Positions 18,041-27,937 of a stretch of DNA of 64,000 nucleotides are shown here, one piece after another. The notes under the pieces were generated by a model. That model saw only the letters and a list, made by a program, of their open reading frames with translations, was not told where the DNA came from and ran no database searches. Made by a program: the position numbers and the translations under genes. The DNA is from Planctomyces sp. SH-PL14 (lineage in GTDB: Bacteria; Planctomycetota; Planctomycetia; Planctomycetales; Planctomycetaceae). The stretch spans positions 682,001 through 746,000 of the forward strand of contig NZ_CP011270.1 in the NCBI RefSeq assembly GCF_001610835.1, given 5' to 3'. How positions within the stretch are numbered: position 1 is the first letter of the stretch; each line of letters opens with the position of its first letter.

Positions 18041-20563
18041 ATGACCTGGAAGAACATCAAGCTGATCTTTCTGCGGGAAGTCCGGGACCAGCTCCGGGAC
18101 CGGCGGACCCTGTTCATGGTCGCTGTCCTGCCGATCCTGCTCTATCCGGCGCTCGGCATCGGCATGATGCAGATGACGCTCACCTTCACCGAGCAGCCCC
18201 GCACGGTGGTGGTGCTGGGAGCGGAAGACCTGCCCCCTCCGCCGCTGATCGATCCCGCCAATCCGGGACGCTTCGTGGGGCGGTTCTTCGTCTCTCCGGA
18301 TGATGCCGCCAAGCTGGATGTCCTGACGGAACAGAACGTCCGGGGAAACGTTGAAAGCAAAGAGCAGCAGGCCGCGGCCGGAATGGTCGCGCTCGCGCAG
18401 AAGAACCGACCGCAGGTCGAAGAGCTTGCGGGGACGATCCGGGCCCGACGGGACCGCGATCTCGAGCTGACGGCCGTGACCGACCGGTTGCAGGCGCTGA
18501 AGCAGACGGCCGATCGGACCGAAGCCCAGAACGAAGCGATGCAGGCGGAAGAGGCCCGGGGCCGGGAGCTGGTCCGGCAGATCGATGCCGACAAGGCCCG
18601 CGAAGCCGCAATGAAGCTGGCGATCGACCAGTGGTTCAGCGAGAGCAAAATCCAGGTCCTGATCGTCGTCCCCAAGGGGTTCAAGGAGAAGGTCCAGGAG
18701 ATCGACGAGCAGCTCAAGACCCGCCAGGGGAACCTGCGGGATATCGACCAGATTCCGCGCCCGATCGTCCTGCAGAACAGCGCCGACGAGAAATCCCAGG
18801 TCGCCTATCGCCGCGTGAAAGAGGCGATGCGGGACTGGGAATCCGAAGTTCTTCAGGCCCGGCTCTCCAAGGCGGGGCTCCCCAGCACGCTCTCCTCGCC
18901 GGTGAACGCCGTCGAAGTCGACATGGCCCGGCCGGACGACATGGCGGCGAACCTGTGGAGCAAGCTCTTCCCCGCCATGCTGGTCATGATGGGGGTCACG
19001 GGGGCCTTCTATCCGGCGATCGACCTCGGAGCGGGGGAAAAGGAGCGGGGGACGATCGAGACTCTGCTTATCTCGCCGGCGACCCGCTCGGAGATCCTGG
19101 TCGGAAAATTCCTGACGGTCCTCCTCTTCAGCGTGACGACGGCCCTGCTGAACCTCGTCAGCATGGGGATGACGGGCAAGTACACGATGTCGCTCTTCGG
19201 ATCGAGCCGCTTCGGCGGGGTGGGCGACATTTCGCTCCCCCCGGCGACGTCGATCGCGTGGGTCGTCGTGATGTCGATCCCCCTCTGCAGCCTGTTCAGC
19301 GCCCTGAGCCTGGCGTTCGCCATGTTCGCCAAGAGCAACAAGGAGGGGCAGTATTACCTCACGCCGCTCCTGATGGTGACGATGGGTCTGGCAGTCGTCT
19401 GCCTGAGCCCGTCGCAGGAGATCTCGCAGTTCAACAGCCTGATCCCCGTCGTCGGGCCGTCGCTGCTTCTCAAGGCGCTCCTGCAGAGCTCGCATCCGTC
19501 GCACGAGATGTCGTACTACCTCGTGTCGGTCCTCTTGGCGAGTATCGGCTACAGCGCGGCGGCGCTGATGTGGGCGGTCTCGCTCTTCAAAAGGGAAGAG
19601 GTCCTCTTCCGCGAGGCGGAGCGGTTCGACCTCAACCTGTGGATCCGCCACGTCCTGCGGGATAAGGAGCCGACCCCGCGGGCCGCCGAGGCGGTGATGT
19701 GCTACTTCCTGATGATGGTGCTTCAGTTCGCCTCGATCGGGCTGTTTCAGGAGGCGATGGGGAGCGCGATGAAGGGCCCCAACGCCGCCCAAGAGATGCT
19801 GCGGCTGCAGATGATGTCGATGGCGATGGCGGTGCTCGCGCCGCCTGTCGTGATGACGCTCGTCCTGACGACGAACTTCCGGCGGACACTCAAGTTGTAC
19901 TGGCCGAAGCCGATCTTCCTGCTGTTCTCTGTGCTGCTCCCGTTCGCGCTGATCCCGGTCGCCAACGAAGTCCTGCAGAACCTGGAGTGGTTCTTCCCCA
20001 AGCCCCCGTCGTCCGCGTTCGACATCATCAAGGCGATGGGGAGTTCCGAAGTGCCCGTCGTGCTGGCTCTGCTGGCGGGGGCGGTCTTTCCGGCGGTCTG
20101 TGAGGAGGTGGCGTTCCGCGGGTTCATCCTGACGGGGTGGCAGCGTTCGTATCGCGGCTGGGCGGCGATCACGATGTCGTCCATCGCGTTCGGGATGATC
20201 CACATGATTCCTCACCAAGTGTTCAACGCGGTGTTCCTGGGGTTTGTGCTGGGGCTGCTGGCGGTCCGGAGCGGAAGCCTGCTGCCGGGGATCATCTTCC
20301 ACTTCCTGTTCAACGCGACGCAGCTGTTGCGGCTGCGAGTCCGGCCGGAGTGGTTTGACTCGGGGATTACGGACTGGCTGTTCACGACGACTGTCCATGA
20401 TGGAAAGCCGATGCTGGACTTCGACCTGCCGTTGATCGCGATTGCGGGGCTGGCTTCGGTTTACATGGTTTACTGGTTGTACCGGATGAAGAATGAGCGG
20501 CCCGAGGCGGCGGCGCTGGCCGAGCCGTCGCATCCGGAGACGCTCGCTTCCGTCTCGCGATAA
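18041..20563 (+). CDS. ABC-2 permease (NatB-like) fused to a CPBP intramembrane protease domain
   Basis: 840 residues. N-terminal half: one membrane helix after a cytoplasmic start, a long soluble insertion with charged helical sequence (about 95-290), and then an ABC-2/NatB membrane block. C-terminal half: CPBP (CAAX-like) protease with CEEVAFRGF (EExxxR), FGMIHM (FxxxH) and HFLFNA (HxxxN) motifs at about 687-765. The ABC partner is the preceding gene; the pair could export an ion or peptide and also cleave a membrane substrate. The ATG at 18041 is chosen over an open 47-codon extension because it begins the NatB-type segment. Confidence 0.92.
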   Translation: MTWKNIKLIFLREVRDQLRDRRTLFMVAVLPILLYPALGIGMMQMTLTFTEQPRTVVVLGAEDLPPPPLIDPANPGRFVGRFFVSPDDAAKLDVLTEQNVRGNVESKEQQAAAGMVALAQKNRPQVEELAGTIRARRDRDLELTAVTDRLQALKQTADRTEAQNEAMQAEEARGRELVRQIDADKAREAAMKLAIDQWFSESKIQVLIVVPKGFKEKVQEIDEQLKTRQGNLRDIDQIPRPIVLQNSADEKSQVAYRRVKEAMRDWESEVLQARLSKAGLPSTLSSPVNAVEVDMARPDDMAANLWSKLFPAMLVMMGVTGAFYPAIDLGAGEKERGTIETLLISPATRSEILVGKFLTVLLFSVTTALLNLVSMGMTGKYTMSLFGSSRFGGVGDISLPPATSIAWVVVMSIPLCSLFSALSLAFAMFAKSNKEGQYYLTPLLMVTMGLAVVCLSPSQEISQFNSLIPVVGPSLLLKALLQSSHPSHEMSYYLVSVLLASIGYSAAALMWAVSLFKREEVLFREAERFDLNLWIRHVLRDKEPTPRAAEAVMCYFLMMVLQFASIGLFQEAMGSAMKGPNAAQEMLRLQMMSMAMAVLAPPVVMTLVLTTNFRRTLKLYWPKPIFLLFSVLLPFALIPVANEVLQNLEWFFPKPPSSAFDIIKAMGSSEVPVVLALLAGAVFPAVCEEVAFRGFILTGWQRSYRGWAAITMSSIAFGMIHMIPHQVFNAVFLGFVLGLLAVRSGSLLPGIIFHFLFNATQLLRLRVRPEWFDSGITDWLFTTTVHDGKPMLDFDLPLIAIAGLASVYMVYWLYRMKNERPEAAALAEPSHPETLASVSR

Positions 20564-20576
20564 GGTGGACCGGCCA

Positions 20577-20900
20577 CCGGGGTCCAGGGGGTAACCCATG
20601 GTGGGGGATGCAAGGGGGCAACGCCCCATTGCCCGCCGGAGGCTTGGCCGTCGAGAGATGTCTGAAGGAGAGCGTGTCCAAACGCGGAACACGTGCAGGG
20701 TACCCCTCACCGAAGACGCGGGGAGTGCAAAGCGAGCGGTGTAGGTTGGCGGAGTGCTCAACGCGGGTTCCACAAAGCGGACGCCCGTTGCTGACCGCCG
20801 TTCCTCATAGAAGTGCCTCCGGCGGCAAGGGGTCGCCCCCTTGACCCCAGCCTGCCGTCGCACGTTGGGTTTGAGCTATCGAGCGGTGCCGGCAAGGACG
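20577..20900 (+). repeat. dispersed intergenic repeat, copy C
   Basis: Nearly complete copy starting 13 bp after the permease stop. The left hairpin has one mismatch (CCCCATTGC arm). The right end is clear: GCCTCCGGCGGCAAGGGG, the GCACGTTGGGTTTGAGC box and GTGCCGGCAAGGACG. Confidence 0.9.
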
Positions 20901-21003
20901 CGATTCGAGGCAACGTGTCCCGACAGGAGCGCGGCATTCCTTGCAGCGCGGAACACCGTGAAGCACACTGCCAACGTCCCACGACGCTCTCCGGACTGAA
21001 CCC

Positions 21004-21903
21004 ATGACCCGAGTTTTCCCCGCGTTCCTGTGCGCCGCGCTCCTGCTCGTCCTCTGCGAACAGGGCTTCGGCCAAGACCTCATCGTCGAGAAGGACATCG
21101 AATACGCGAAGGTCGGGGACACATCGCTCAAGCTCAACATCGCCCGGCCAAAGTCCGAAGAGGACAAACTCCCCTGCATCGTCTGGATTCACGGCGGCGG
21201 TTGGGTCGGCGGGAATCGTGAGTCCTTCCAGCAGGCGATCGAAGCCTCGGCTCACAAGGGATATGTCGCGGCGACAATCAGCTACCGGCTGACCGACGCC
21301 AATCAGAAGAAGCCGGCCACCAAAAATCCGTTTCCGGCGCAGATCCACGACTGCAAGGCCGCCGTCCGCTGGCTGCGGGCCAACGCGGAGAAGTACCACA
21401 TCGACCCTGAGCGGATGGGGGTGGCAGGCGGCTCCGCGGGGGGGCACCTCAGTCTCCTCGTCGGAACGACGGACGGCGACGACGGCCTCGAGGGCGACGT
21501 CCCCGCAACCGCGCCTTCGAGCCGGGTCCAGGCGGTCCTGAACCTGTTCGGCCCCACCGAAATGGTCAGCCAGCACAAGGACGGTCCGATCGCCAGGTTC
21601 ATGGTCGAAGGGCTCTGCGGCGGGACGCCCGAGGCGGTGCCCGAGCAGTATCGCCTCTGCAGCCCCGTGACCTTCGTGACCAAGGACGATCCGCCGATCC
21701 TGACCTTCCACGGAACGGCCGATGACATCGTTCCCGTCCAGCAGGCCAGGCTGCTGGACGAGAAATGCCGGGAAGTCGGGGCTCCGCACGAGCTGCGGCT
21801 TTTCGAGGGACAGACGCACAGCTTCGACGGCGCCCATTGGAAGAAGGTCATCGACGAGGCGTTCCCGTTCTTCGACAGCCATCTCAAGAAAAAGGCCGCC
21901 TGA
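21004..21903 (+). CDS. secreted alpha/beta hydrolase, esterase/lipase type
   Basis: 299 residues with a signal peptide (MTRVFPAFLCAALLLVLCEQ, cleavage near GFGQ). Oxyanion motif HGGGW (63-67), nucleophile motif GGSAGG with S144, a candidate Asp in GTADDIVP (240-241) and His in QTHSFDG (272) form the triad in family order. It resembles BD-FAE/HSL carboxylesterases that act on small or sugar esters, here outside the cytoplasm. The substrate is unknown. Confidence 0.92.
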   Translation: MTRVFPAFLCAALLLVLCEQGFGQDLIVEKDIEYAKVGDTSLKLNIARPKSEEDKLPCIVWIHGGGWVGGNRESFQQAIEASAHKGYVAATISYRLTDANQKKPATKNPFPAQIHDCKAAVRWLRANAEKYHIDPERMGVAGGSAGGHLSLLVGTTDGDDGLEGDVPATAPSSRVQAVLNLFGPTEMVSQHKDGPIARFMVEGLCGGTPEAVPEQYRLCSPVTFVTKDDPPILTFHGTADDIVPVQQARLLDEKCREVGAPHELRLFEGQTHSFDGAHWKKVIDEAFPFFDSHLKKKAA

Positions 21904-21963
21904 GCCACCGGCGATCCAGGATCCGTCCGCGTGGGCACGCCGCCCGGGAAGTCGTTTCGCAGC

Positions 21964-23784
21964 ATGTCCGAGCCCCCGACCTCGTCGCCATCGGCCGTCC
22001 CTCCCGGGCCGCCGGGCCGCGATCCGCGTCCGCCCCAGCCGCAATCCGCTCCGGTCCCTTCGGCGGGAGCCTCCGCCACCCCGGGGGGGGCCGGACCGGC
22101 CTCGCCGTTTCGTCGTCGGTTGCCCGCAATCCTGATTGCGATTCAGCTCGTCGCCGGACTGCTGACCGCGGCCGCGAAGTGCACCACCTTCGATGAGTGC
22201 TGGCACCTGCCGGTCGGGCTGCTCAACCTCCGCGAACATCGGTTCGACTATGACATTCTGAACCCGCCGCTGGCGCGGATGTGGTGTGCGATTCCGCTGT
22301 ACGTTTCGGGCGTTCAAGCGAAGGCGGTCTCGGCCCAGGAGGGTGTCGGAACGCTGTTTCAGCAGGACCACGTTCAAAACTATCGCTGGCTCTATTTCTG
22401 GGGCCGGTTGCCCAACGTGGTTCTGGCCTGCCTGCTCTCCTGGCTGCTCTACCGATACGCGCTGCACTTCCTGGGCAGCCCGGGGGCGGAGTGGACGCTG
22501 CTGCTGTGCGTGACGTGCCCCAATCTCCTGGCGCATGCCAGCGTCGTGACGACCGACGTGCCGGCCGCGGTCACGATGACGGCGGCGACGCTGTGGCTCT
22601 CCCGCTGGGTCGAAATGCCCGACAACCGCGGAGCCCTGCTGTGGGGGCTCGCGCTCGGGGCCGGGTGGGCCTCCAAGTACACGGCCCTGATGCTGCTGCC
22701 GTTTCCGGTGGTGGCGGCGGTCCTGATCGTGGGGATGCGGCGGGCGAGCGTTCTGGCCGCCGGTCGGCAACTGGTGCTGGGGATCGTGACCGCGCTTGCC
22801 GTGCTCAACGTCTGCTACCTGTTCCAGGGGACGGGGCGGTCGCTGCGGAGCTACACGCTTGAGAGCAAGTCGATGATCCGTCTGCAGCAGCGGACCGGCT
22901 TTCTGGCGAGCCTTCCTCTTCCGGTGCCGCGGGACTTCGTGCAGGGGCTCGACATGCAGCAGCGGATGCTCGAACACGAGCACCCGGTCTTCCTGAACGG
23001 CGAGTGGACGACCCACGGAAGCCGGGACTATTTCCTCTATGCCCTCCTCTACAAGCTGCCACACCTGCTGCAGATCGCGTTTGTGGGGGGCTTTGTGGCG
23101 GCCGTGTCGCGCGGCGGGGCGCAGCGGTGGCAGGTGCTGTGGCTTCTGGCGCCGGGACTGCTGCTCTTGGTCATCGCCTCACTGACGCCGATGCAGCTCG
23201 GGATCCGGTACGTGCTGCCGAGTCTCCCGATGATGTACCTATTCGGCGGGTATGGAATCTCCGTGATTCTGAACTCGCTGCCGAAGGCGCGGCCCGTCTT
23301 CGTTCCTCTTGTGGCCGTGGTCGCGCTGGCGTCGTTGCGGTATCACCCGGACCATCTGCCGTACTTCAACGAACTGGCGGGGGGGCCGCTCGGCGGGCGG
23401 AGCTATCTGGCTGATTCGAACCTGGACTGGGGACAGGACCTGTACGGCCTGCGGGACTGGATGAAGTCCGCCAATGTGCCGTCCGTCTATCTGGCCTACT
23501 TCGGGACGGTCTCGCCCACGCTTGCGGGGGTTCGCTTCGCTCCTCCGCCGGACCGGTTTCGGCCGGGGGTGTATGCGATCAGTGCGAACCTGGTGCTGGG
23601 GCGGCCCTCGGTGATTCCGCTGCCGGATGGATCGACCCGTTCCGTCGATGCGGGGGCGCTGATGCCGTTTCAGGTGCTTAATCCGATCGAACGGGCCGGG
23701 TACTCGATCGACATCTACCGCGTGACCGAGGCGGACTTGCCGGCGCTGGAAGAGGCGCGGCGGTTCATTGAGCGCGCCCGGTAA
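21964..23784 (+). CDS. GT39/ArnT-like membrane glycosyltransferase
   Basis: 606 residues, with a Pro-rich cytoplasmic N-terminus of about 45 residues followed by roughly ten membrane helices. TFDECWHLPVG (first luminal loop Asp-Glu) and DILNPPLARMW are hallmark motifs of the PMT/ArnT superfamily, and LADSNLDWGQDL is typical of planctomycete members. It likely transfers a sugar from a polyprenyl-phosphate donor outside the membrane. I start at ATG 21964 (MSEPPTSSPS), downstream of an in-frame GTG at 21931. Confidence 0.88.
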   Translation: MSEPPTSSPSAVPPGPPGRDPRPPQPQSAPVPSAGASATPGGAGPASPFRRRLPAILIAIQLVAGLLTAAAKCTTFDECWHLPVGLLNLREHRFDYDILNPPLARMWCAIPLYVSGVQAKAVSAQEGVGTLFQQDHVQNYRWLYFWGRLPNVVLACLLSWLLYRYALHFLGSPGAEWTLLLCVTCPNLLAHASVVTTDVPAAVTMTAATLWLSRWVEMPDNRGALLWGLALGAGWASKYTALMLLPFPVVAAVLIVGMRRASVLAAGRQLVLGIVTALAVLNVCYLFQGTGRSLRSYTLESKSMIRLQQRTGFLASLPLPVPRDFVQGLDMQQRMLEHEHPVFLNGEWTTHGSRDYFLYALLYKLPHLLQIAFVGGFVAAVSRGGAQRWQVLWLLAPGLLLLVIASLTPMQLGIRYVLPSLPMMYLFGGYGISVILNSLPKARPVFVPLVAVVALASLRYHPDHLPYFNELAGGPLGGRSYLADSNLDWGQDLYGLRDWMKSANVPSVYLAYFGTVSPTLAGVRFAPPPDRFRPGVYAISANLVLGRPSVIPLPDGSTRSVDAGALMPFQVLNPIERAGYSIDIYRVTEADLPALEEARRFIERAR

Positions 23785-24113
23785 GTCTTCGTTCGGACAC
23801 CGCCCTCTGCCAACGACGGATATCCGACTCGCAACCGAACGCCGCCAGCCAACTGGGTCCAGTGGCACCCTGGTGGGGAGTGCAGAGGGGCCGGTGTTGT
23901 TTTCTGGCCCTTTGCCCGCCGGAGGCCTGGCCGTCGAGGGATGTCTGAAGGAGCACGTATCCAAACGCGGACACCGTGCCGGATGCCCCCTCACCAACCC
24001 GCGGGGATTGCAGAGCGAGCGGTGAGTCCTCAACGCCGGTTCCACAAAGGGGACGTCCGTTGTGTGCCACGGTTCCGCACGAAAATGCCTTCGGCGGCAA
24101 GGGGGTGAGACCC

Positions 24114-25580
24114 AATGCTGTTCATGATCGGGCTTGTAACGTGGTCCGAAGTCGTTGGAGTTGTTGGAGATCTTCTCGGGTGGCCGGTTGGATTTTCGGG
24201 GGGCCGGGCGGCCTGTCCTGCTTCGGTCTCGGCCACCGGCGGATCTGTTTCGGGCCGACTCGACCGTCCCTGTCCACCACGGCCTGACAAAGCTGGTCCC
24301 GCAAGGACGGCATGCGGCGGACGGGGCGGCCGTGGACGACTCGACGAAGCAGACGGCGGACGGCGTCCCGAGCTTTGGCGGCAGACCAGTTCGCCGGATG
24401 CGATCCCGAGGCGATCAGTTCCCGAGCCGTCAGCAGTTGCAGTAGCCAACTCGCCAGGACATGCCAGGTCTGCTCCGCCAGCGCGCCCTCCGGCGTGCGG
24501 CTCCGCAGCGTCTGATGGCAGAGCGTCTGCTTGAGCGAGCGATAGTGCAGCTCCAGGCCCCAGCGGAGCCGGTAGATCTCGGCGGCGTCCTCGTCGGACA
24601 GCGCCCTCTCGTCGTGGATGTTCGTGACCAGCGAGACCGGTCGTTTCTGATCGTCGCGAACGACGATCAGTCGCAACACGACGGGCGGCTGGTCGCGGCA
24701 GCGGGTGGGCCACAGCGAGACCGTCTGGCCTTCGGTCTCGACCGCCCAAGCCAAGTCAGGACCGTCCAGACCGGTCAGGAGTCGGATGTTTCCCCCCACC
24801 CGCAGGACGAAGTCGTGCCGGTTCCGGGTGAGCCAGCGGCACAGCTCAAAACTGATGAAGCCGGCGTCGGCGGTCAGCAGGGAGCGGGGCGGCAGGTTGT
24901 CCCGCATGTCGTCCAGCTGTCGCCGCTCGCTCTGTGTCCCCGGCCCCAGACGGAAGTCCCATGGCAAGCCGGTTCCGATGTGCAGGAGTGTCGTCTGGAA
25001 GACCTGCGGTGTGGTCCCCTCCTTGCCGGCGCAGCCCAAGGCCTGTTCGTTGGGCGTCGTGCGAGGGGCTTCGAAGCGGGAGCCATCGACGCCGAAGACC
25101 GCCCATCCCCGGACTCGCCAGTCGTCCAGATGCTCGGCGACGAACTGTCGCAGGCGCAGGAGGATCGGATCGCGCATCCGGGGGAGACCCCGAACGCGGG
25201 CGGCCAGGAACCCGGAGAGCGAGTCGCCGATGGTCCAGGCGGGAAAGACTTCGCGGAGGATGTCGCAGGCGGCATCGAACTGCTCGCGGAGGGTCACCTG
25301 GGGCTGCCAGCTCATGATGGTGGAGACCCAGAAGATCTTCAGCGGGGTCCAGCCGGCGTTGCCGTGCGAAGAGAACCGGCTGAACCACTGTGGGGGAAAG
25401 ACCGTGGCGATCGCCTCAATGAATTCGTGACGATACGATCGCCGCTGTGGCTTCCAAGCCATCTTCGAGCCTCCGTGCATCGGGCCTGTGTCGTAGAACA
25501 ACACAACCGATGACGAGGCTCGAAGTCTTTTGCAATCCCACAGTTAACGCCAGTTCCGAGACAGAGTCGCGAACGGCGTT
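24114..25580 (-). mobile_element. IS4-family insertion sequence inside repeat copy D
   Basis: 1467 bp with one transposase gene reading leftward. The 11-bp sequence GGGTGAGACCC occurs at 24103-24113 and 25581-25591, a target duplication of the length usual for IS4-family elements. Ends are imperfect inverted repeats: AATGCTGTTC on the left, AACGCCGTTC read from the right (8 of 10). The clean duplication indicates a simple, fairly recent insertion. Confidence 0.88.
24122..25462 (-). CDS. IS4-family DDE transposase
   Basis: 446 residues. Catalytic residues in order: D126 (FGVDGSRF), D199 (TADAGF) and E304 within a perfect Y-x2-R-x3-E-x6-K signature (YRLRWGLELHYRSLK, 297-311). The ATG at 25462 has GGAGG 7 nt upstream; longer starts at 25480 and 25504 are less well supported. 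No internal stop or frameshift is seen, so it may be active. Confidence 0.93.
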   Translation of the reverse strand: MAWKPQRRSYRHEFIEAIATVFPPQWFSRFSSHGNAGWTPLKIFWVSTIMSWQPQVTLREQFDAACDILREVFPAWTIGDSLSGFLAARVRGLPRMRDPILLRLRQFVAEHLDDWRVRGWAVFGVDGSRFEAPRTTPNEQALGCAGKEGTTPQVFQTTLLHIGTGLPWDFRLGPGTQSERRQLDDMRDNLPPRSLLTADAGFISFELCRWLTRNRHDFVLRVGGNIRLLTGLDGPDLAWAVETEGQTVSLWPTRCRDQPPVVLRLIVVRDDQKRPVSLVTNIHDERALSDEDAAEIYRLRWGLELHYRSLKQTLCHQTLRSRTPEGALAEQTWHVLASWLLQLLTARELIASGSHPANWSAAKARDAVRRLLRRVVHGRPVRRMPSLRDQLCQAVVDRDGRVGPKQIRRWPRPKQDRPPGPPKIQPATREDLQQLQRLRTTLQARS

Positions 25581-25757
25581 GGGTGAGACCCCCTTGACCC
25601 CAGGCTGCCGTGGCACGTTGGGTTTGAGCTATGGACGTCGTACCGGCAAGGACGGCGTTCGAGACAACGGGGTTCAGTCCACTCCTCGACTGCCCACCAT
25701 TCGGCGAACGCACCCACCCGGATTCAGGGCGGATGCCCTGGCCGCCAGCTGCATCGT

Positions 25758-27578
25758 TCAGACCAGGACGCCGCCACGACCCGAGCGCTTCCGCTCGTTC
25801 TCGCTCAGGGCGATCTTCCGCAGCCGGATCGCATCCGGGGTGATCTCCACGTACTCGTCCGCCTCGATGTATTCGAGAGCGAGTTCCAGCGAGAGGTCGC
25901 GGGGCGGCTCCAGCTGGATCATGTCGTCCGCACCCGACGAACGCATGTTGGTCAGCTTCTTCTCGCGGATCGGGTTGACGACCATGTCGACGTCGCGGGC
26001 GTTCTCGCCGACGATCATTCCCTCATAGACCTCGACGCCGGGACCAACGAAGAACGCGGCCCGCTCAGCAAGCTTCCACAGGGCGTAAGCGGTCGTCTTT
26101 CCACCTTCCTGGGAGACCAGCACGCCATTCTTACGGCGGGCGATTTCCCCTTCGACGATGCGATAGTCCTCGAAGCGGTGGTGCATGATCGCCTCACCCT
26201 TCGTGGCGTTCAGCAGCCGGGTCTTGAGGCCGATCAGCCCGCGGGCGGGGATCAGGAACTCAAGGTGCGTATGGCTTCCCCGGCCCGCCTTCATGTCCGT
26301 CATCTGGCCGCGGCGCTGGGAGACGAGCTCGATCACCGAGCCGACGTCACCGGCCGGAGCTTCGACTTCCAGACGCTCGAACGGCTCGTGCCACTTGCCG
26401 TCGATCTGCTTGCGGATGACTTCGGGCTTGCCGACCGAGAGCTCGTAGCCTTCCCGGCGCATCGTCTCGATGAGCACGGAGAGGTGGAGCAGACCGCGGC
26501 CGGAGACCTTGAAGCATTCCTTCTGGTCGGTCTCCATGACCTTGAGAGCCACGTTCGATTCCAGTTCCCGCTGCAGGCGGTCCCGGATGTGGCGGCTGGT
26601 CACATACTTGCCGCTCTTGCCGGCCAGCGGCGACGAGTTGATGGTGAAGGTCATCGACAGGGTCGGCTCGTCGACCTTGATCCGCGGGAGCGCCTCCGGA
26701 GCAGAAGGATCGGCCAGCGTGTCGCCGATTTCGGCATCGGGAAGTCCGGTGAAGGCGACAATGTCTCCCGCCACCGCCTCCTGGACCTTCTCGCGGCCGA
26801 GTTTGGCGAACAGTTCCACCGTCTCGACCGTTTCGGAAATCTGGACTCCGTCCCCCTTGAGGATCACGACCTTCTTGCCGGGCTGGATCTTACCCCGCTC
26901 AATCCGGCCGACAGCGATCCGGCCGACGAACTCGGACCACATCAGCGACGTGACGGTCATCCGGAACGGAGCCTCGAGGTCGACTTCCGGTCCCGGGATA
27001 TTGGCCAGAACCATGTCGAGCAACGGAAGAATGGTCCCCGACTTGGCGTGCGGGTCGTCGCTGGCGAAGCCGGTCCGGCCGCTGGCGTAGATGTGCGGGA
27101 CGTCGGCGGCATCCTTGAGGCCGAGCTCCTCCATCAGGTGCATCGTCTCGAACAGGACCTCTTCGGCCCGGCTGTCCGGACGGTCGACCTTGTTGACGAC
27201 GATCAGCGGCTTGAGGCCGACTTCGAGGGCCTTCGTGAGCACGAAGCGGGTCTGGGGCTTCGGGCCTTCGGCGGCGTCGACGAGCATCAGAGCTCCGTCC
27301 GCCATCCGCAGAACGCGTTCGACTTCCCCGCCGAAGTCGGCGTGGCCAGGGGTGTCGATGATGTTGATCTTCACGCCCTTGTAGAAGATCGCGATGTTCT
27401 TGGCGAGAATTGTAATCCCGCGCTCGCGTTCCAGGTCGTTCGAGTCGAGGACGCATTCGCCCACGGTCTCCGACTCGCGGAACACCCCGCTCTGCTTCAT
27501 GAGCGCGTCCACGAGGGTCGTCTTCCCGTGGTCAACGTGGGCAATGATGGCGATATTCCGGATTTCGTTGCGTCGCAT
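25758..27578 (-). CDS. typA: translational GTPase TypA/BipA
   Basis: 606 residues with the EF-G-like order of domains. G1 [10 protein letters not shown] at about 13-22, G2/switch ERGITI, G3 [12 protein letters not shown]4 NKVDRPD, and C-terminal [30 protein letters not shown]. It binds the ribosome and helps 50S assembly and stress or cold adaptation in other bacteria. The start at 27578 ([14 protein letters not shown]) matches the family; an open 44-codon extension upstream is not conserved. It has no clear Shine-Dalgarno. Confidence 0.97.
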   Translation of the reverse strand: MRRNEIRNIAIIAHVDHGKTTLVDALMKQSGVFRESETVGECVLDSNDLERERGITILAKNIAIFYKGVKINIIDTPGHADFGGEVERVLRMADGALMLVDAAEGPKPQTRFVLTKALEVGLKPLIVVNKVDRPDSRAEEVLFETMHLMEELGLKDAADVPHIYASGRTGFASDDPHAKSGTILPLLDMVLANIPGPEVDLEAPFRMTVTSLMWSEFVGRIAVGRIERGKIQPGKKVVILKGDGVQISETVETVELFAKLGREKVQEAVAGDIVAFTGLPDAEIGDTLADPSAPEALPRIKVDEPTLSMTFTINSSPLAGKSGKYVTSRHIRDRLQRELESNVALKVMETDQKECFKVSGRGLLHLSVLIETMRREGYELSVGKPEVIRKQIDGKWHEPFERLEVEAPAGDVGSVIELVSQRRGQMTDMKAGRGSHTHLEFLIPARGLIGLKTRLLNATKGEAIMHHRFEDYRIVEGEIARRKNGVLVSQEGGKTTAYALWKLAERAAFFVGPGVEVYEGMIVGENARDVDMVVNPIREKKLTNMRSSGADDMIQLEPPRDLSLELALEYIEADEYVEITPDAIRLRKIALSENERKRSGRGGVLV

Positions 27579-27937
27579 GGGCGGGAGAGAACAGACAGGC
27601 AGGAAACCGAGGGGCGTGACACACCGCGGGCGGGAGGGAGCAAACGGCCACCTCGTAAGGGCGAAGAACTTTAGCGAGCAAATTGATTGATTGGAAGGTG
27701 CCTTGCGCAAAGAAGTTGTGCAGATTGGCCGCCGCCTATCCGCGGCGGATCGCCATGTTTCGGCAAAAAGATTGCTGGCGACTGCGTTTGTGAGAAAGAG
27801 GGCCGGCCGAGCGGCGTGGTCCCGGTTTCAGACCGGTTCTTGAGCGGAAATTCTTTCAGCTTTTCACTTTGCTTCACGAGACTACCGGTTTTACGCTGGT
27901 GGTCGAAAGTCGCGGATGTGCCACCGTGCCTCTGCCG
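27579..27937. other. divergent intergenic region
   Basis: 359 bp between the leftward typA and rightward VWA genes, less GC-rich than surroundings in its middle (27670-27780). It should contain both promoters. I see no strong -35/-10 pair and no RNA gene. Confidence 0.45.

Larger units (their letters stand above)
23853..25654 (+). repeat. dispersed intergenic repeat, copy D, split by an IS4-type element
   Basis: Left part 23853-24113 (hairpins, core, GGCGGCAAGGGGGTGAGACCC) and right part 25581-25654 (GGGTGAGACCCCCTTGACC, the GCACGTTGGG box, CCGGCAAGGACG). Joining these at the duplicated GGGTGAGACCC restores a normal copy. The split is caused by the IS at 24114-25580. Confidence 0.9.

Noticed and set aside
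17840-23064. Leftward frames of 1007 and 768 codons over the ABC permease, esterase and transferase genes
   Set aside because: They run through repeat copy C and real genes, and their sequences are rich in Arg/Gln/Pro without any domain.
26178-27674. 498-codon rightward frame opposite typA
   Set aside because: typA is unmistakable on the other strand.
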